A program made the position numbers and the translations under genes. The notes below the pieces were generated by a model. It saw only the letters and a list, made by a program, of their open reading frames with translations, had not been told where the DNA came from and searched no databases. A DNA stretch of 7,519 nucleotides from Candidatus Delongbacteria bacterium (GTDB lineage Bacteria; UBA4055). Below, piece by piece: positions 1-6,835 of the stretch; the first letter of the stretch is position 1, and every line of letters starts with the position of its first letter. The stretch is taken from positions 1-7,519 of the forward strand of contig DMTS01000072.1 in assembly GCA_003477045.1 (NCBI GenBank), written 5' to 3'.

Positions 1-24
1 GCAAAAGAAAGTGAGAAAACAGCT
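1..24 (-). repeat. Copy 1 of a 24-base repeat at the ATPase gene 3' end (cut by window edge)
   Basis: These bases are identical to 2851-2874. At the second copy they form the right arm and part of the loop of a hairpin whose left arm is CACTTTCTTTT. Here the left arm would lie outside the window. Read on the minus strand, the repeat begins at the last base of the ATPase stop codon TAA and continues CTGTTTTCTCACTTTC, so it is the immediate 3' UTR of that gene. Terminator or 3'-end stabiliser is an inference from this placement; the identity itself is directly visible. Confidence 0.8.
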
Positions 25-1202
25 TAAAAGAGATCGCTCGGGCTTAAAGTCAAAAATTCCTGCCACGAAAGTCCCTGACCGCCGACAATATAGCTTTTTG
101 AGTCACCGTATATCTGCATAAATTTTCTCATTCCATCGGTTTTTTGCCTATTCCCGCTTTTGATCTCAAGCGCAACAATTTTGTCTCCTTTTTTAAGAAC
201 AAAATCAACCTCATAATTATTCTCGCGCCAATAGAACAATCCATAATCCTCAAGCTTTGACCGATTGAGCAAATATGAACCTACGCATGACTCAACCAGT
301 CTGCCCCACTTTTCCGGTTTTTCAATTATATCTGAAAACCTTTCAGGCATCATCGCATTTATCAGAGCCGTATTATGAGTCATCAATTTCGGGCTTGAAG
401 CTCTAATTCTAACATCCTGAACCATATACTTAGAAATCCCGCCGATCATCCCGCTGTTATCCAGAAGTTCAAGATAATGCGAGACCGTAGTCGTGTTGCC
501 GGCGTCGTGCAGTTGCCCCAGAAATTTATTGAATGACAATATCTGACCTGAATAAAGAAGTCCCAGCTCGCACACGCTTTTTAAAAGTGCAGGCTTGTCA
601 ACCCTTATTATATGCAGAATATCTTTTGAAATCGTCGTCTCGATAATTGAATTTTTTATATAATCCTTGAATCTCGTTTCGTCATGAATAAGCTCTCCCG
701 CGCCCGGATAAGCACCGAACCAAACATACTGCTCAGGCGTAAGGCCGAACTCTTTTTTCATTTCCGGATAAGACCAGTGAACCATTCTGATTATTTCAAA
801 TCTACCAGTTAAAGATTCGGTAAGTCCTTTCTGCAAAAGCAGTTGCGATGATCCTAAAAGGACAAGTTTGATATTTATCTTTTCTCTGCTGTCCCTGTCC
901 CACTCCAGCTTAACAGATTCGCTCCAGTTTCTGATCTTTTGGATCTCGTCAATTACCAGAATATACTCATCCGCATTTTCGACTTTCATCTTGAGTCTGA
1001 CAGTTTCCCAATTCTGACTTATCCATACGCTGTTTTCAGGGTTTACATCATCTGCTGTGATATAAATGCTTTTCTTTTCTGACTGCTTTAGAAATTCAAG
1101 AATCGTTGTGGTTTTACCGACCTGCCGCGGACCTGATATTGCCTGAATGAATTTCCGCTTTTCACTCATTCTTTTCGTTATTACTTTTATTTTACTTTCC
1201 AT
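24..1202 (-). CDS. AAA family ATPase with C-terminal DUF4143-like (PD-(D/E)XK-related) domain
   Basis: Predicted cytoplasmic P-loop ATPase of the AAA_14/DUF4143 class, a common but poorly characterised bacterial and archaeal family. With the ATG at 1202 the protein has 392 residues. Numbered on that form, Walker A is GPRQVGKTT (about 24-32), Walker B is YILVIDE (80-86), a sensor-1-like GSSQLLL lies at 117-123, and LTGR follows. The C-terminal part has the EVDF...EIKSG pattern (about 331-349) of the PD-(D/E)XK-like fold often seen in DUF4143 proteins; nuclease activity is not shown. The reading frame extends upstream to a TTG at 1265, but the ATG at 1202 has a strong Shine-Dalgarno AAGGGAG (1211-1217) 8 nt upstream. 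The TTG lies inside a palindrome and has no such site, so I chose the ATG. Length and motif order look complete. The cellular role is unknown; family members are often suspected of mobile-element or defence-like functions, which nothing here tests. It is divergent from the TonB-like gene and its stop codon abuts a repeat. Confidence 0.9.
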   Translation of the reverse strand: MESKIKVITKRMSEKRKFIQAISGPRQVGKTTTILEFLKQSEKKSIYITADDVNPENSVWISQNWETVRLKMKVENADEYILVIDEIQKIRNWSESVKLEWDRDSREKINIKLVLLGSSQLLLQKGLTESLTGRFEIIRMVHWSYPEMKKEFGLTPEQYVWFGAYPGAGELIHDETRFKDYIKNSIIETTISKDILHIIRVDKPALLKSVCELGLLYSGQILSFNKFLGQLHDAGNTTTVSHYLELLDNSGMIGGISKYMVQDVRIRASSPKLMTHNTALINAMMPERFSDIIEKPEKWGRLVESCVGSYLLNRSKLEDYGLFYWRENNYEVDFVLKKGDKIVALEIKSGNRQKTDGMRKFMQIYGDSKSYIVGGQGLSWQEFLTLSPSDLF

Positions 1203-1210
1203 AAACGAAT

Positions 1211-1217
1211 CTCCCTT
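1211..1217 (-). promoter_or_regulatory. Ribosome binding site deciding the ATPase start
   Basis: On the minus strand this reads AAGGGAG, 8 nt before the ATG at 1200-1202. It is the only good Shine-Dalgarno near the candidate starts, and it argues against the longer TTG-initiated form beginning at 1265. Confidence 0.75.
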
Positions 1218-1226
1218 ACGCACATT

Positions 1227-1232
1227 TTTATA
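1227..1232 (-). promoter_or_regulatory. Candidate -10 box of the ATPase gene
   Basis: The minus strand reads TATAAA here, which would place the transcript start near 1220 and give a leader of about 18 nt containing the ribosome binding site. No good -35 hexamer is seen. The expected -35 position (about 1250-1255) lies inside the 1248-1265 palindrome, so a regulator bound there would be expected to affect this promoter. This is inferred from spacing only. Confidence 0.4.
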
Positions 1233-1237
1233 CAATT

Positions 1238-1341
1238 GCTCAATGCTTTGAGTAATTTTACTCAATACGCTGAGAATTTTTACTCAATAGAAATATAAAT
1301 ACAAAACCTTTAAAACTCAACAAAAATATTATTTTACTCAA
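1238..1341. promoter_or_regulatory. Putative operator: palindrome plus phased ACTCAA array between divergent genes
   Basis: A perfect palindrome TTGAGTAA-TT-TTACTCAA occupies 1248-1265. The half-site ACTCAA recurs on the plus strand at 1260, 1282, 1315 and 1336, with a variant GCTCAA at 1238. Three copies extend to TTTTACTCAA (1256-1265, 1278-1287, 1332-1341). Start-to-start distances are 22, 22, 33 and 21 bases, close to 2, 2, 3 and 2 helical turns, so all sites would face the same side of DNA. This pattern suggests cooperative binding by a regulator controlling one or both divergent genes. Which protein binds is unknown; autoregulation by the adjacent ATPase is one possibility. A weak -10-like TATAAG (1352-1357) for the plus-strand gene lies just beyond. 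Confidence 0.6.
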
Positions 1342-1380
1342 ATCCTTGCTTTATAAGGATACTTGCATTAACTTACTTCC

Positions 1381-2655
1381 ATGAAAAACATAAACCTGAA
1401 AATATTTATAATTGCGATTTTCCTATTTTCTTTTTCTGCATTTACCCAAGATTCTCTTGCCATGAAAAGCAAATGCGACAGCCTGAAAGTAGTTTATAAA
1501 ACCTATTTGGAAGAGTGGAAAAATATTGAAACTAACATGAAAAACGTGGGTTTCCACAGTTTCACAAATGATTATTCAAAATTAAAACATGAATGGGATT
1601 CATTATTTGTAGATTATAGAAACATATGGAAAGTATGCGAGCTTTCTAAAGAAAGATATTTCCAGTGCCTCAAAAAAAAAGATTATGAAATTCACTCAGA
1701 ACCGCCACCGCCACCACCTCCTTCTCAGATTCGAGAAAATGAGATTTATCCTGATGCCCAAAATAAACCCGAACTTATTCAAGATACAGTTGAGTTGATT
1801 ACAAATTATATAATAGAGAACTACCCTGATAAAGCAAAAAAGCATAACCTTGGAGGAACAGTAATCGTAAAGTTTATCTGTTCAGAAGAAGGTGTGCCTA
1901 CGAATTCATCAATACTATCCGAAAAACCAGATAGTCTGGATTTCGGTCTGGTTGCATTAGAAGCAATAAAACTATCAAGATGGGAACCTGCTAAAGATTT
2001 TCGTACAGGTAAACCAATAAAAATCCGTTGGAGCCAAAAAATCAAATTTGAACCTCCCAAAAAAGAATCATCCAAATGCGACAGTCTTCAAGCTGCTTAT
2101 GAAGAGAAACTGAATGAATGGAAATGGATGAGAAATAAAATGGGTAAAAAGGACATTTCAGAATTTGGATATGATTCTATACTTCAAATTGATTTAATAA
2201 GATACAATGATACTTTCAAAATAAGACAAGAATATTGCAATTGTTCAGGTGATTCAATTGACATAAATCGCGAGCCCACTCCACCGCCACCATTTGTGAA
2301 TAAGAATGAAAATCCTTTCAAAATTCATACAGTGTTAGAATCCGGTCCAGAAATGACTCAAGAATCAAAGAGTAAAATTATTGAGTTTTTAGATAAAGCT
2401 TACTCAGGTAAAGGAGATAAAGTTTCCGGCGAAGTTACTATTAAATTCGTATGTACAAAAGAAGGAATCGCTCATAGTGTGACAATTAACAAAGAAAAGC
2501 CTGTAGATATGGGTTTCGGTAAAGCGGTTATTGAAGCTATGAAATACGCAGAATTTATACCTGCAAAAGAAAAAAACGGAGAAGCTGTCAATATAAGAAT
2601 GGCATTGCATTTCTATTTTTACAACAGAGAAAACAACCGAGTTGAAATAAAATAA
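1381..2655 (+). CDS. Secreted protein with two TonB C-terminal-like domains (internal duplication)
   Basis: Residues 1-23 form a signal peptide (KNINLK, then a hydrophobic stretch ending SFSAFTQ), so the protein is exported, most likely to the periplasm. The mature part is two units of about 190 residues. Each has a KCDSL start (31-35 and 232-236), a charged helical region, a proline run (108-114 and 299-304), then a TonB_C-like domain. The first domain, about 158-224, begins GTVIVKFICSEEG; the second, about 350-415, begins GEVTIKFVCTKEG. Both contain the family-typical pattern of a strand pair, then ALEAIKLSRWEPAK or VIEAMKYAEFIPAK. Classical TonB has one such domain, an N-terminal membrane anchor and interacts with ExbB/ExbD and TonB-dependent receptors. 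Here there is no retained anchor and no exbBD nearby, so energy-transducing function is doubtful; a binding or scaffold role is more likely. Cysteines match between units (C32/C233, C86/C286 or C288, C167/C357). No good Shine-Dalgarno precedes the ATG; the signal peptide fixes the start. Confidence 0.88.
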   Translation: MKNINLKIFIIAIFLFSFSAFTQDSLAMKSKCDSLKVVYKTYLEEWKNIETNMKNVGFHSFTNDYSKLKHEWDSLFVDYRNIWKVCELSKERYFQCLKKKDYEIHSEPPPPPPPSQIRENEIYPDAQNKPELIQDTVELITNYIIENYPDKAKKHNLGGTVIVKFICSEEGVPTNSSILSEKPDSLDFGLVALEAIKLSRWEPAKDFRTGKPIKIRWSQKIKFEPPKKESSKCDSLQAAYEEKLNEWKWMRNKMGKKDISEFGYDSILQIDLIRYNDTFKIRQEYCNCSGDSIDINREPTPPPPFVNKNENPFKIHTVLESGPEMTQESKSKIIEFLDKAYSGKGDKVSGEVTIKFVCTKEGIAHSVTINKEKPVDMGFGKAVIEAMKYAEFIPAKEKNGEAVNIRMALHFYFYNRENNRVEIK

Positions 2656-2693
2656 TATCCTCATTTAATCCTATTCCGTATAAATCTTTACCC

Positions 2694-2817
2694 TCGTAAA
2701 ATCAGTTCAGAAAAAAGCCTTTTTCGTTACCGATCCGCCCGTAAATTTTATATTTCATGGAAATTACCTCGGCTGAAAGTTGGTGATGCCGGTAGCTCTG
2801 AACTGGACATTTTACGA
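2694..2817. repeat. Nested inverted repeat, candidate structured RNA or small palindromic element
   Basis: The outer arms are 2694-2711 (TCGTAAAATCAGTTCAGA) and 2797-2817, which reads TCTGAACTG, then GAC, then ATTTTACGA. They pair over 18 bp with a single 3-nt bulge. Directly inside, 2726-2732 (GTTACCG) pairs with 2790-2796 (CGGTAGC, one G-T pair). Further in, CCG (2735-2737) pairs with CGG (2770-2772), and GTA plus ATTT (2741-2748) with AAATTAC (2761-2767), leaving a loop of about 12 nt. GCCTTTTTC occurs at 2717 and again at 2819. The element lies between convergent genes. It could be a bidirectional 3'-end structure, a small RNA, or a remnant of a non-autonomous mobile element; the sequence alone does not decide. 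Confidence 0.6.
2702..2758 (-). CDS. Possible 18-residue small ORF with ribosome binding site
   Basis: The minus strand encodes MKYKIYGRIGNEKGFFLN and stops at TGA (2702-2704). A GAGG motif sits about 8 nt before the ATG, in the sequence GAGGTAATTTCC. The ORF lies almost entirely within the nested inverted repeat. It might be a translated small peptide, the remnant of a gene's 5' end, or chance. I do not recognise the peptide, and the length is too short for composition to support coding. Confidence 0.2.
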   Translation of the reverse strand: MKYKIYGRIGNEKGFFLN

Positions 2818-2827
2818 CGCCTTTTTC

Positions 2828-2868
2828 TTTGTCACTTTCTTTTCGGGCGTGCAAAAGAAAGTGAGAAA
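2828..2868 (-). terminator. Hairpin at the kinase gene 3' end, candidate terminator
   Basis: CACTTTCTTTT (2833-2843) and AAAAGAAAGTG (2853-2863) form a perfect 11-bp stem with a 9-nt loop. It extends one more pair, then continues past a G-G mismatch to 2828 and 2868. It starts 5 nt past the kinase stop codon, in the kinase's direction of transcription. The stem is A/T-rich and lacks a clean run of Us directly after it, although the minus strand carries no long T-tract beyond CAAAGAAAAAGGC. Rho-independent termination is therefore less certain than the position suggests; a 3' stabilising hairpin is also possible. It would also end read-through from the plus-strand TonB-like gene. Confidence 0.5.
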
Positions 2869-2874
2869 ACAGCT
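2851..2874 (-). repeat. Copy 2 of the 24-base repeat, at the kinase gene 3' end
   Basis: Identical to 1-24. Its last two bases form part of the kinase stop codon TAG (2873-2875). It contains the right arm of the 2833-2863 hairpin and ends with GTGAGAAAACAGCT on the plus strand. The two genes it follows are unrelated, so the repeat is not explained by gene duplication. Identity stops at base 25 versus 2875, just inside each coding region. Confidence 0.8.
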
Positions 2875-5800
2875 ATAGTTTATTATAATATTCGATGATC
2901 TTTTTGCCGCGCCTGAAAAAATAAGCCGATTCGAACAGCTTTAACTGAACATCATCCATATTCTCATAAAGATAATTTTTGATCTCTTCATAAGATTCAA
3001 TAAATTTCTTCATCTTATCTTTCGGAGTATTTATCATCAGAGCATACTCCATAAAAGGGATCAGCGTATAGATGTTTATCATTACATAACCTGCAATATA
3101 AAGCTTTCTGGAATACTCGAAAATCGGATCGAGCAGGCTGCGGTCTTTAGTCATCATGAATTTTGTAGTAAGCAGAGAAAGATGCTCGCCAGTACATTCA
3201 GGATTAAAGAACCTTGGTTCTATCTCCCCTATGACCCTCTTGGGATCAGGCAGAGACCGGTGCTCTTTCATGTAGTGAAGGATCATCATAGGCGTCTCAA
3301 GTTCAAGATGGCCTGATAATACTTCATCAACCCTGTCTGGAGACCACCTGTAACAAATATTGTATTCGTAATATTTGTCGATAAACTCCTTCATTTTATC
3401 AAAAACATCATGAGAAATAGTATTAAATGATCTCAGATTCTCCGCATCCTTCAGAGCTTCCTCTCTTGAAAATACTTCGGGAAAATACTTCGACACCCTG
3501 TCATAATGCCTTAAAAGTTCGTTATCCGGAATAGCCCTGAAGTAAAGGTATGCTTTTCTGATCGTCGATTTGGCTGTTTTAAGATCGCCTTTCCTGTGCT
3601 GAAGGATAAACTCGTTGGTCAGATATAAAATATACTGTGACAGCTCATTCTTTTCTTTGGCTTGTCTTCTTGTCTCCTGAACAAGCGTAATAACTTCGCC
3701 GAGAGGATAATAAAGATTAGCCTTCGTTATAGCTATATCCCCGATATCTTCAGTCGTGAGCTCCTTCCTTAGTTTCTGCTTCAGATGTACCTTTTTTTCA
3801 TCCCAGTAGAGTGATTTTTCGTAACTTCCCCTGTAAAAATAATAAGTAGAAAGGGTTGAATACATAAGGAACATATTATTTATATCTTTAAGTTTATACG
3901 CCGTTTCCAGTCCGAAAGTGAGCCTCTCTGCATAGTCTCCTTTTAGATAATTCTTTTCAACCAGAAGTCCGATAGCTTTCAGAAGGTAAAAATAGCTGTC
4001 GTTATATAGCTGTGCTTTAATATGTTCGCTTATGAATCCTGACAGCGTTTTTTCGTATTCATCCTTCCACTCTATTGTTCCGTAAACGAACTTAAGCGCA
4101 TTTAGAATGTTCGGGTATTCGAATGAAATGCTTTTATCCTTTTCGTATTTTCGTTCGAGCAGATCTATGATCTCGGTGCCCTGATTAAAATACTCTCCTG
4201 TTTTAAGCAGCTTTTCAATATAATCGAACAGTTCTTTAAAAAGTTCGGTAGATGAAAGCTCGCTTTCCATAACCGGTAAAGCATTTTTCACAAATTCGAC
4301 CGCATTGTACCTATCCTTTTCCGGATCAAAAATCCTGAATTTCAGTCTTACAAAGCTCAGCTTGTTGCTGATATCCCTGTCTTTCTTTTTATACAGACGA
4401 TCCAGACTTTCGGTAACTTTTGTGCATTTTTCCGGATCTCTCTTAAAAAGATACAGCGCATAATTCACTTCCAGCCTGAACCGAAGTTCTTTATCTGAAG
4501 CTATTTTCAGACTGTTCAGCAGAAGGTAATAAAGATTGTCGTTCGTGTCGGATTTAAGCATCTTGTCAATATACTTGCCTACTACTCCCAGATTATGTTT
4601 GCTTTTGTTATTGCTGATAACTTTGAGCAGCATTACGGCATATTGACTGAACTTATCGTCATGAGATAGCGAAGATATATCAGTGTAAAGCTGTATCAGC
4701 TCTTCTTTTGTCGTCTTTTTAAAAACAAAATTTTTAACTTCGCTCCTGATCGCCTTATAAAGACCGTTGTATCCGCTTATTACCTCATGGTTGACCATTT
4801 TATTCAAAGCTCTTTTAAGATCAAATTCGCTTAGCTGGATAAATCTCTGTATCTCCTCCATGTTCAGCTTGTTAAAAGTCGCACATAAAAGCTTTAGAAC
4901 AGATAATTCGTCGCTGTCAAGGCTGTCAACGATACTTTTAACAGATTTTCCCGATTTTGATTTTAATATTTCATTGAATTTTTCATGATCTCTGAACAAA
5001 AGAAGCCCTGAAACATAATTAAGAACTCCGCTTTGAAAAAATTCATCAAAATACATCATAAGCTTTCTGAAGTTTCCGCCTGTATGGTCATAAACTTTTT
5101 TCGAGAAATCCGGCGGAAGGGAACCTATCTTTCCCAAAAACACTTCGATCACACGCTGCGTCTCGGCAAAAGATAGGGCGGGGATTTCGATCTTGGGAAT
5201 ATCCGGGTCAAATTCCATAAGCTTTAAACTTTGCGCTACAGTTTCGTTCATCTTATCAGAAGCGATCGAGATCAGAATGAACAGATTTCCGGAATTTTTA
5301 TTAATATTGAACAGCCTGTTAACGAATCGGATGGATTCTATGTCGTATCTTTCATAATTGTCGAGAAGTATTGTCAGCTTAACTTCTCTTGTATCGGAGC
5401 ATTTTGTTATTATGTTTATAATGTCATCGTAAATGTATGAAAAATCCTGCTCTTTTTCTATTATCGAATCAAGCTCCTTATTAATATTTTCATACTCTTT
5501 TTCAAGATTTATATCGGCTCTGTACAGATTGAATATCTTCCTAAGCAGCAGTTTTCCGATAAAAAAATCTTCACTCGTGTTATCATCAAGGTATATCTTT
5601 AACACCTTCTCAAGATTTAGTGAGGACTGGAACACAAGCTGATTAAGCATTTTTGTCTTTCCGACTCCGGAATGTCCTGTAAGCAGAACTGATCTGCCTT
5701 CTTTTTTTAAAAGACAGTTTTCTCTGAGAGTTTTTAACTGGCTTAACTCGTTTTCTCTCAAGATAAATTTCGGATTATTCATAAATGAGGTAATATGGTG

Positions 5801-6679
5801 AACAGCAGGAATTTTGAAATTTGTCCCGAACATCCTGTTGAGCCCGATTATAGCTTCAACGGCGGACGATATCCTTGTTCCCGGATTTTTTTCGGTAAGC
5901 TGGGAAATGAAGGATTTTATTTTTTTATCCCGAAAGGATTCCAGAAGTTCTTTATTTTTTTCGTATTCTTTATTTATGGCAGAAAGGATGCTGCCTTTAC
6001 CGATACTTTCAGCGCCGGAGTCATCGATTCCTTTATTTACATGAATCAGCGTAATTCCCAGAGAATACAGATCTATCTTGGGCGAGATTTTTGTTGGATC
6101 GAGAAAAAATTCAGGAGCTATATACGACAGTGTTCCTTTAGCGCTTATATTCTGATTATTATGCTTTTTGATCTCCGACAGACCGAAATCCAGTATTTTT
6201 ACCGAAGGTTCTTTCCCTTTATTGACGATAAATATATTTTCAGGCTTTATGTCGAAATGTATAATATTATTGGAGTGAAGATAATTTAATCCGTCAAGTA
6301 TCTGATACACTATCATCGGAAATTGAGCGCTGTTCGGGTTCGATTTAACATAATCCCTCAGATCAAGCCCCTGAAGATAATCCATTGTATAATAATATTT
6401 ATCAAGTTTTTTATCGTAGCCGAAATCATACACGCTTATAATATTTTTATGATGTAGAGATTTTATAATCGTAAATTCGTCTTTAATAGATTCAAGAATA
6501 TCATTGAACTGAACTTTGGCTTCAGCGGAAATAGAAATGAGTTTAAGAGCGAGGTCATACCCGGTGGCGACCGTTTTAACATGATAAATAACGCCCTGCG
6601 CCCCGCTGCCCAAAACCTTTTCAACCTTGTATAGAGAATCTATTACTTTGCCTTTACTTAACAAATCGCCAAACCTCAT
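2873..6679 (-). CDS. Ser/Thr protein kinase fused to a STAND/AAA-type ATPase and helical repeats
   Basis: A 1268-residue cytoplasmic multidomain signalling protein with no membrane segment seen. Residues about 17-275 are a Hanks-type kinase: glycine loop GSGAQGVIY (24-32), lysine K46 in ALKLI, probable helix-C E68, catalytic loop HFDIKPEN (141-148, D143, K145, N148), DFG (164-166), APE (188-190), D203 with SLG, and R269. All catalytic residues are present, so it is probably active. The usual HRD arginine is F142, making it a non-RD type. A P-loop NTPase follows: Walker A GHSGVGKT (335-342), Walker B LTILLDNYE (435-443), sensor-like NLFILISIAS (465-474), HTGGNFRKL (532-540), and a winged-helix-like segment (about 588-650). 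Residues about 660-1268 are helical, with TPR-like stretches near 914-960 and 1013-1048. Related kinase-AAA-TPR proteins (PknK-like and similar) sense or integrate signals, often with a C-terminal DNA-binding, cyclase or histidine kinase output; none is visible here. The ATG lacks a Shine-Dalgarno but lies just before the kinase fold, so the start is likely right. Substrates are unknown. Confidence 0.93.
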   Translation of the reverse strand: MRFGDLLSKGKVIDSLYKVEKVLGSGAQGVIYHVKTVATGYDLALKLISISAEAKVQFNDILESIKDEFTIIKSLHHKNIISVYDFGYDKKLDKYYYTMDYLQGLDLRDYVKSNPNSAQFPMIVYQILDGLNYLHSNNIIHFDIKPENIFIVNKGKEPSVKILDFGLSEIKKHNNQNISAKGTLSYIAPEFFLDPTKISPKIDLYSLGITLIHVNKGIDDSGAESIGKGSILSAINKEYEKNKELLESFRDKKIKSFISQLTEKNPGTRISSAVEAIIGLNRMFGTNFKIPAVHHITSFMNNPKFILRENELSQLKTLRENCLLKKEGRSVLLTGHSGVGKTKMLNQLVFQSSLNLEKVLKIYLDDNTSEDFFIGKLLLRKIFNLYRADINLEKEYENINKELDSIIEKEQDFSYIYDDIINIITKCSDTREVKLTILLDNYERYDIESIRFVNRLFNINKNSGNLFILISIASDKMNETVAQSLKLMEFDPDIPKIEIPALSFAETQRVIEVFLGKIGSLPPDFSKKVYDHTGGNFRKLMMYFDEFFQSGVLNYVSGLLLFRDHEKFNEILKSKSGKSVKSIVDSLDSDELSVLKLLCATFNKLNMEEIQRFIQLSEFDLKRALNKMVNHEVISGYNGLYKAIRSEVKNFVFKKTTKEELIQLYTDISSLSHDDKFSQYAVMLLKVISNNKSKHNLGVVGKYIDKMLKSDTNDNLYYLLLNSLKIASDKELRFRLEVNYALYLFKRDPEKCTKVTESLDRLYKKKDRDISNKLSFVRLKFRIFDPEKDRYNAVEFVKNALPVMESELSSTELFKELFDYIEKLLKTGEYFNQGTEIIDLLERKYEKDKSISFEYPNILNALKFVYGTIEWKDEYEKTLSGFISEHIKAQLYNDSYFYLLKAIGLLVEKNYLKGDYAERLTFGLETAYKLKDINNMFLMYSTLSTYYFYRGSYEKSLYWDEKKVHLKQKLRKELTTEDIGDIAITKANLYYPLGEVITLVQETRRQAKEKNELSQYILYLTNEFILQHRKGDLKTAKSTIRKAYLYFRAIPDNELLRHYDRVSKYFPEVFSREEALKDAENLRSFNTISHDVFDKMKEFIDKYYEYNICYRWSPDRVDEVLSGHLELETPMMILHYMKEHRSLPDPKRVIGEIEPRFFNPECTGEHLSLLTTKFMMTKDRSLLDPIFEYSRKLYIAGYVMINIYTLIPFMEYALMINTPKDKMKKFIESYEEIKNYLYENMDDVQLKLFESAYFFRRGKKIIEYYNKL

Positions 6680-6699
6680 TGTAATTTATTTGAATATAC

Positions 6700-6713
6700 A
6701 GCTATCTTTAGCT
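6700..6713 (-). other. Small inverted repeat in the kinase leader
   Basis: AGCTA and TAGCT (6700-6704, 6709-6713) form a perfect 5-bp stem around a 4-nt loop, about 20 nt upstream of the kinase ATG and within its predicted leader. It could be a weak RNA hairpin or a binding site; it is short enough to arise by chance. Confidence 0.25.
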
Positions 6714-6741
6714 TTGCGGTGTGTCCTGCGTCACAATTTGA

Positions 6742-6770
6742 AATATAGTTTATTTTACTATTGTAAACAA
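6742..6770 (-). promoter_or_regulatory. Candidate promoter of the kinase gene
   Basis: The minus strand reads TTGTTT (6765-6770), a 17-nt spacer, and TATATT (6742-6747), a fair sigma70-type match. It places the start of transcription near 6735 and gives a leader of about 55 nt. An inverted repeat TTTAC-AATA-GTAAA (6754-6767) overlaps the -35 hexamer and spacer and might be an operator. It starts only a few bases past the T-tract of the upstream gene's terminator, which implies the kinase is transcribed on its own. Confidence 0.5.
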
Positions 6771-6772
6771 AT

Positions 6773-6808
6773 AAAAAAGACCTGCTAAAAAACGCAGGCC
6801 TTTTTTTT
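6773..6808 (-). terminator. Rho-independent terminator of the PUR-like gene (possibly bidirectional)
   Basis: CCTGC (6781-6785) pairs with GCAGG (6794-6798) around an 8-nt loop. After one A-C mismatch, the stem continues with a G-C pair and the flanking A-tract (6773-6778) against the T-tract (6801-6808). Read on the minus strand, the hairpin is followed by TTTTTT, 28 bases past the PUR-like stop codon. The plus strand also has eight Ts after the stem, so it could stop transcription both ways. Confidence 0.85.
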
Positions 6809-6835
6809 ATGTGAGCTCGGAGAGAGTTAAATTAA

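Noticed and set aside
24..1202. Restriction or defence nuclease function for the ATPase
   Set aside because: The EVDF...EIKSG pattern is typical of DUF4143 proteins in general, and no partner defence gene is in the window, so a defence role would be a guess.
1821..2664. Minus-strand ORFs of 84 and 86 codons opposite the TonB-like gene
   Set aside because: They are antisense to a gene with a signal peptide and duplicated domains, and they have no plausible ribosome binding site that I could see.
1..2874. A genomic island bounded by the 24-base direct repeats, carrying the ATPase and TonB-like genes
   Set aside because: No integrase, transposase or tRNA end is present, and the repeat forms a hairpin at gene 3' ends, which fits a dispersed 3' element better than attachment sites.
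5795..6289. 164-codon plus-strand ORF
   Set aside because: It lies wholly antisense to the kinase domain, whose motifs are intact, and its translation shows no recognisable domain.
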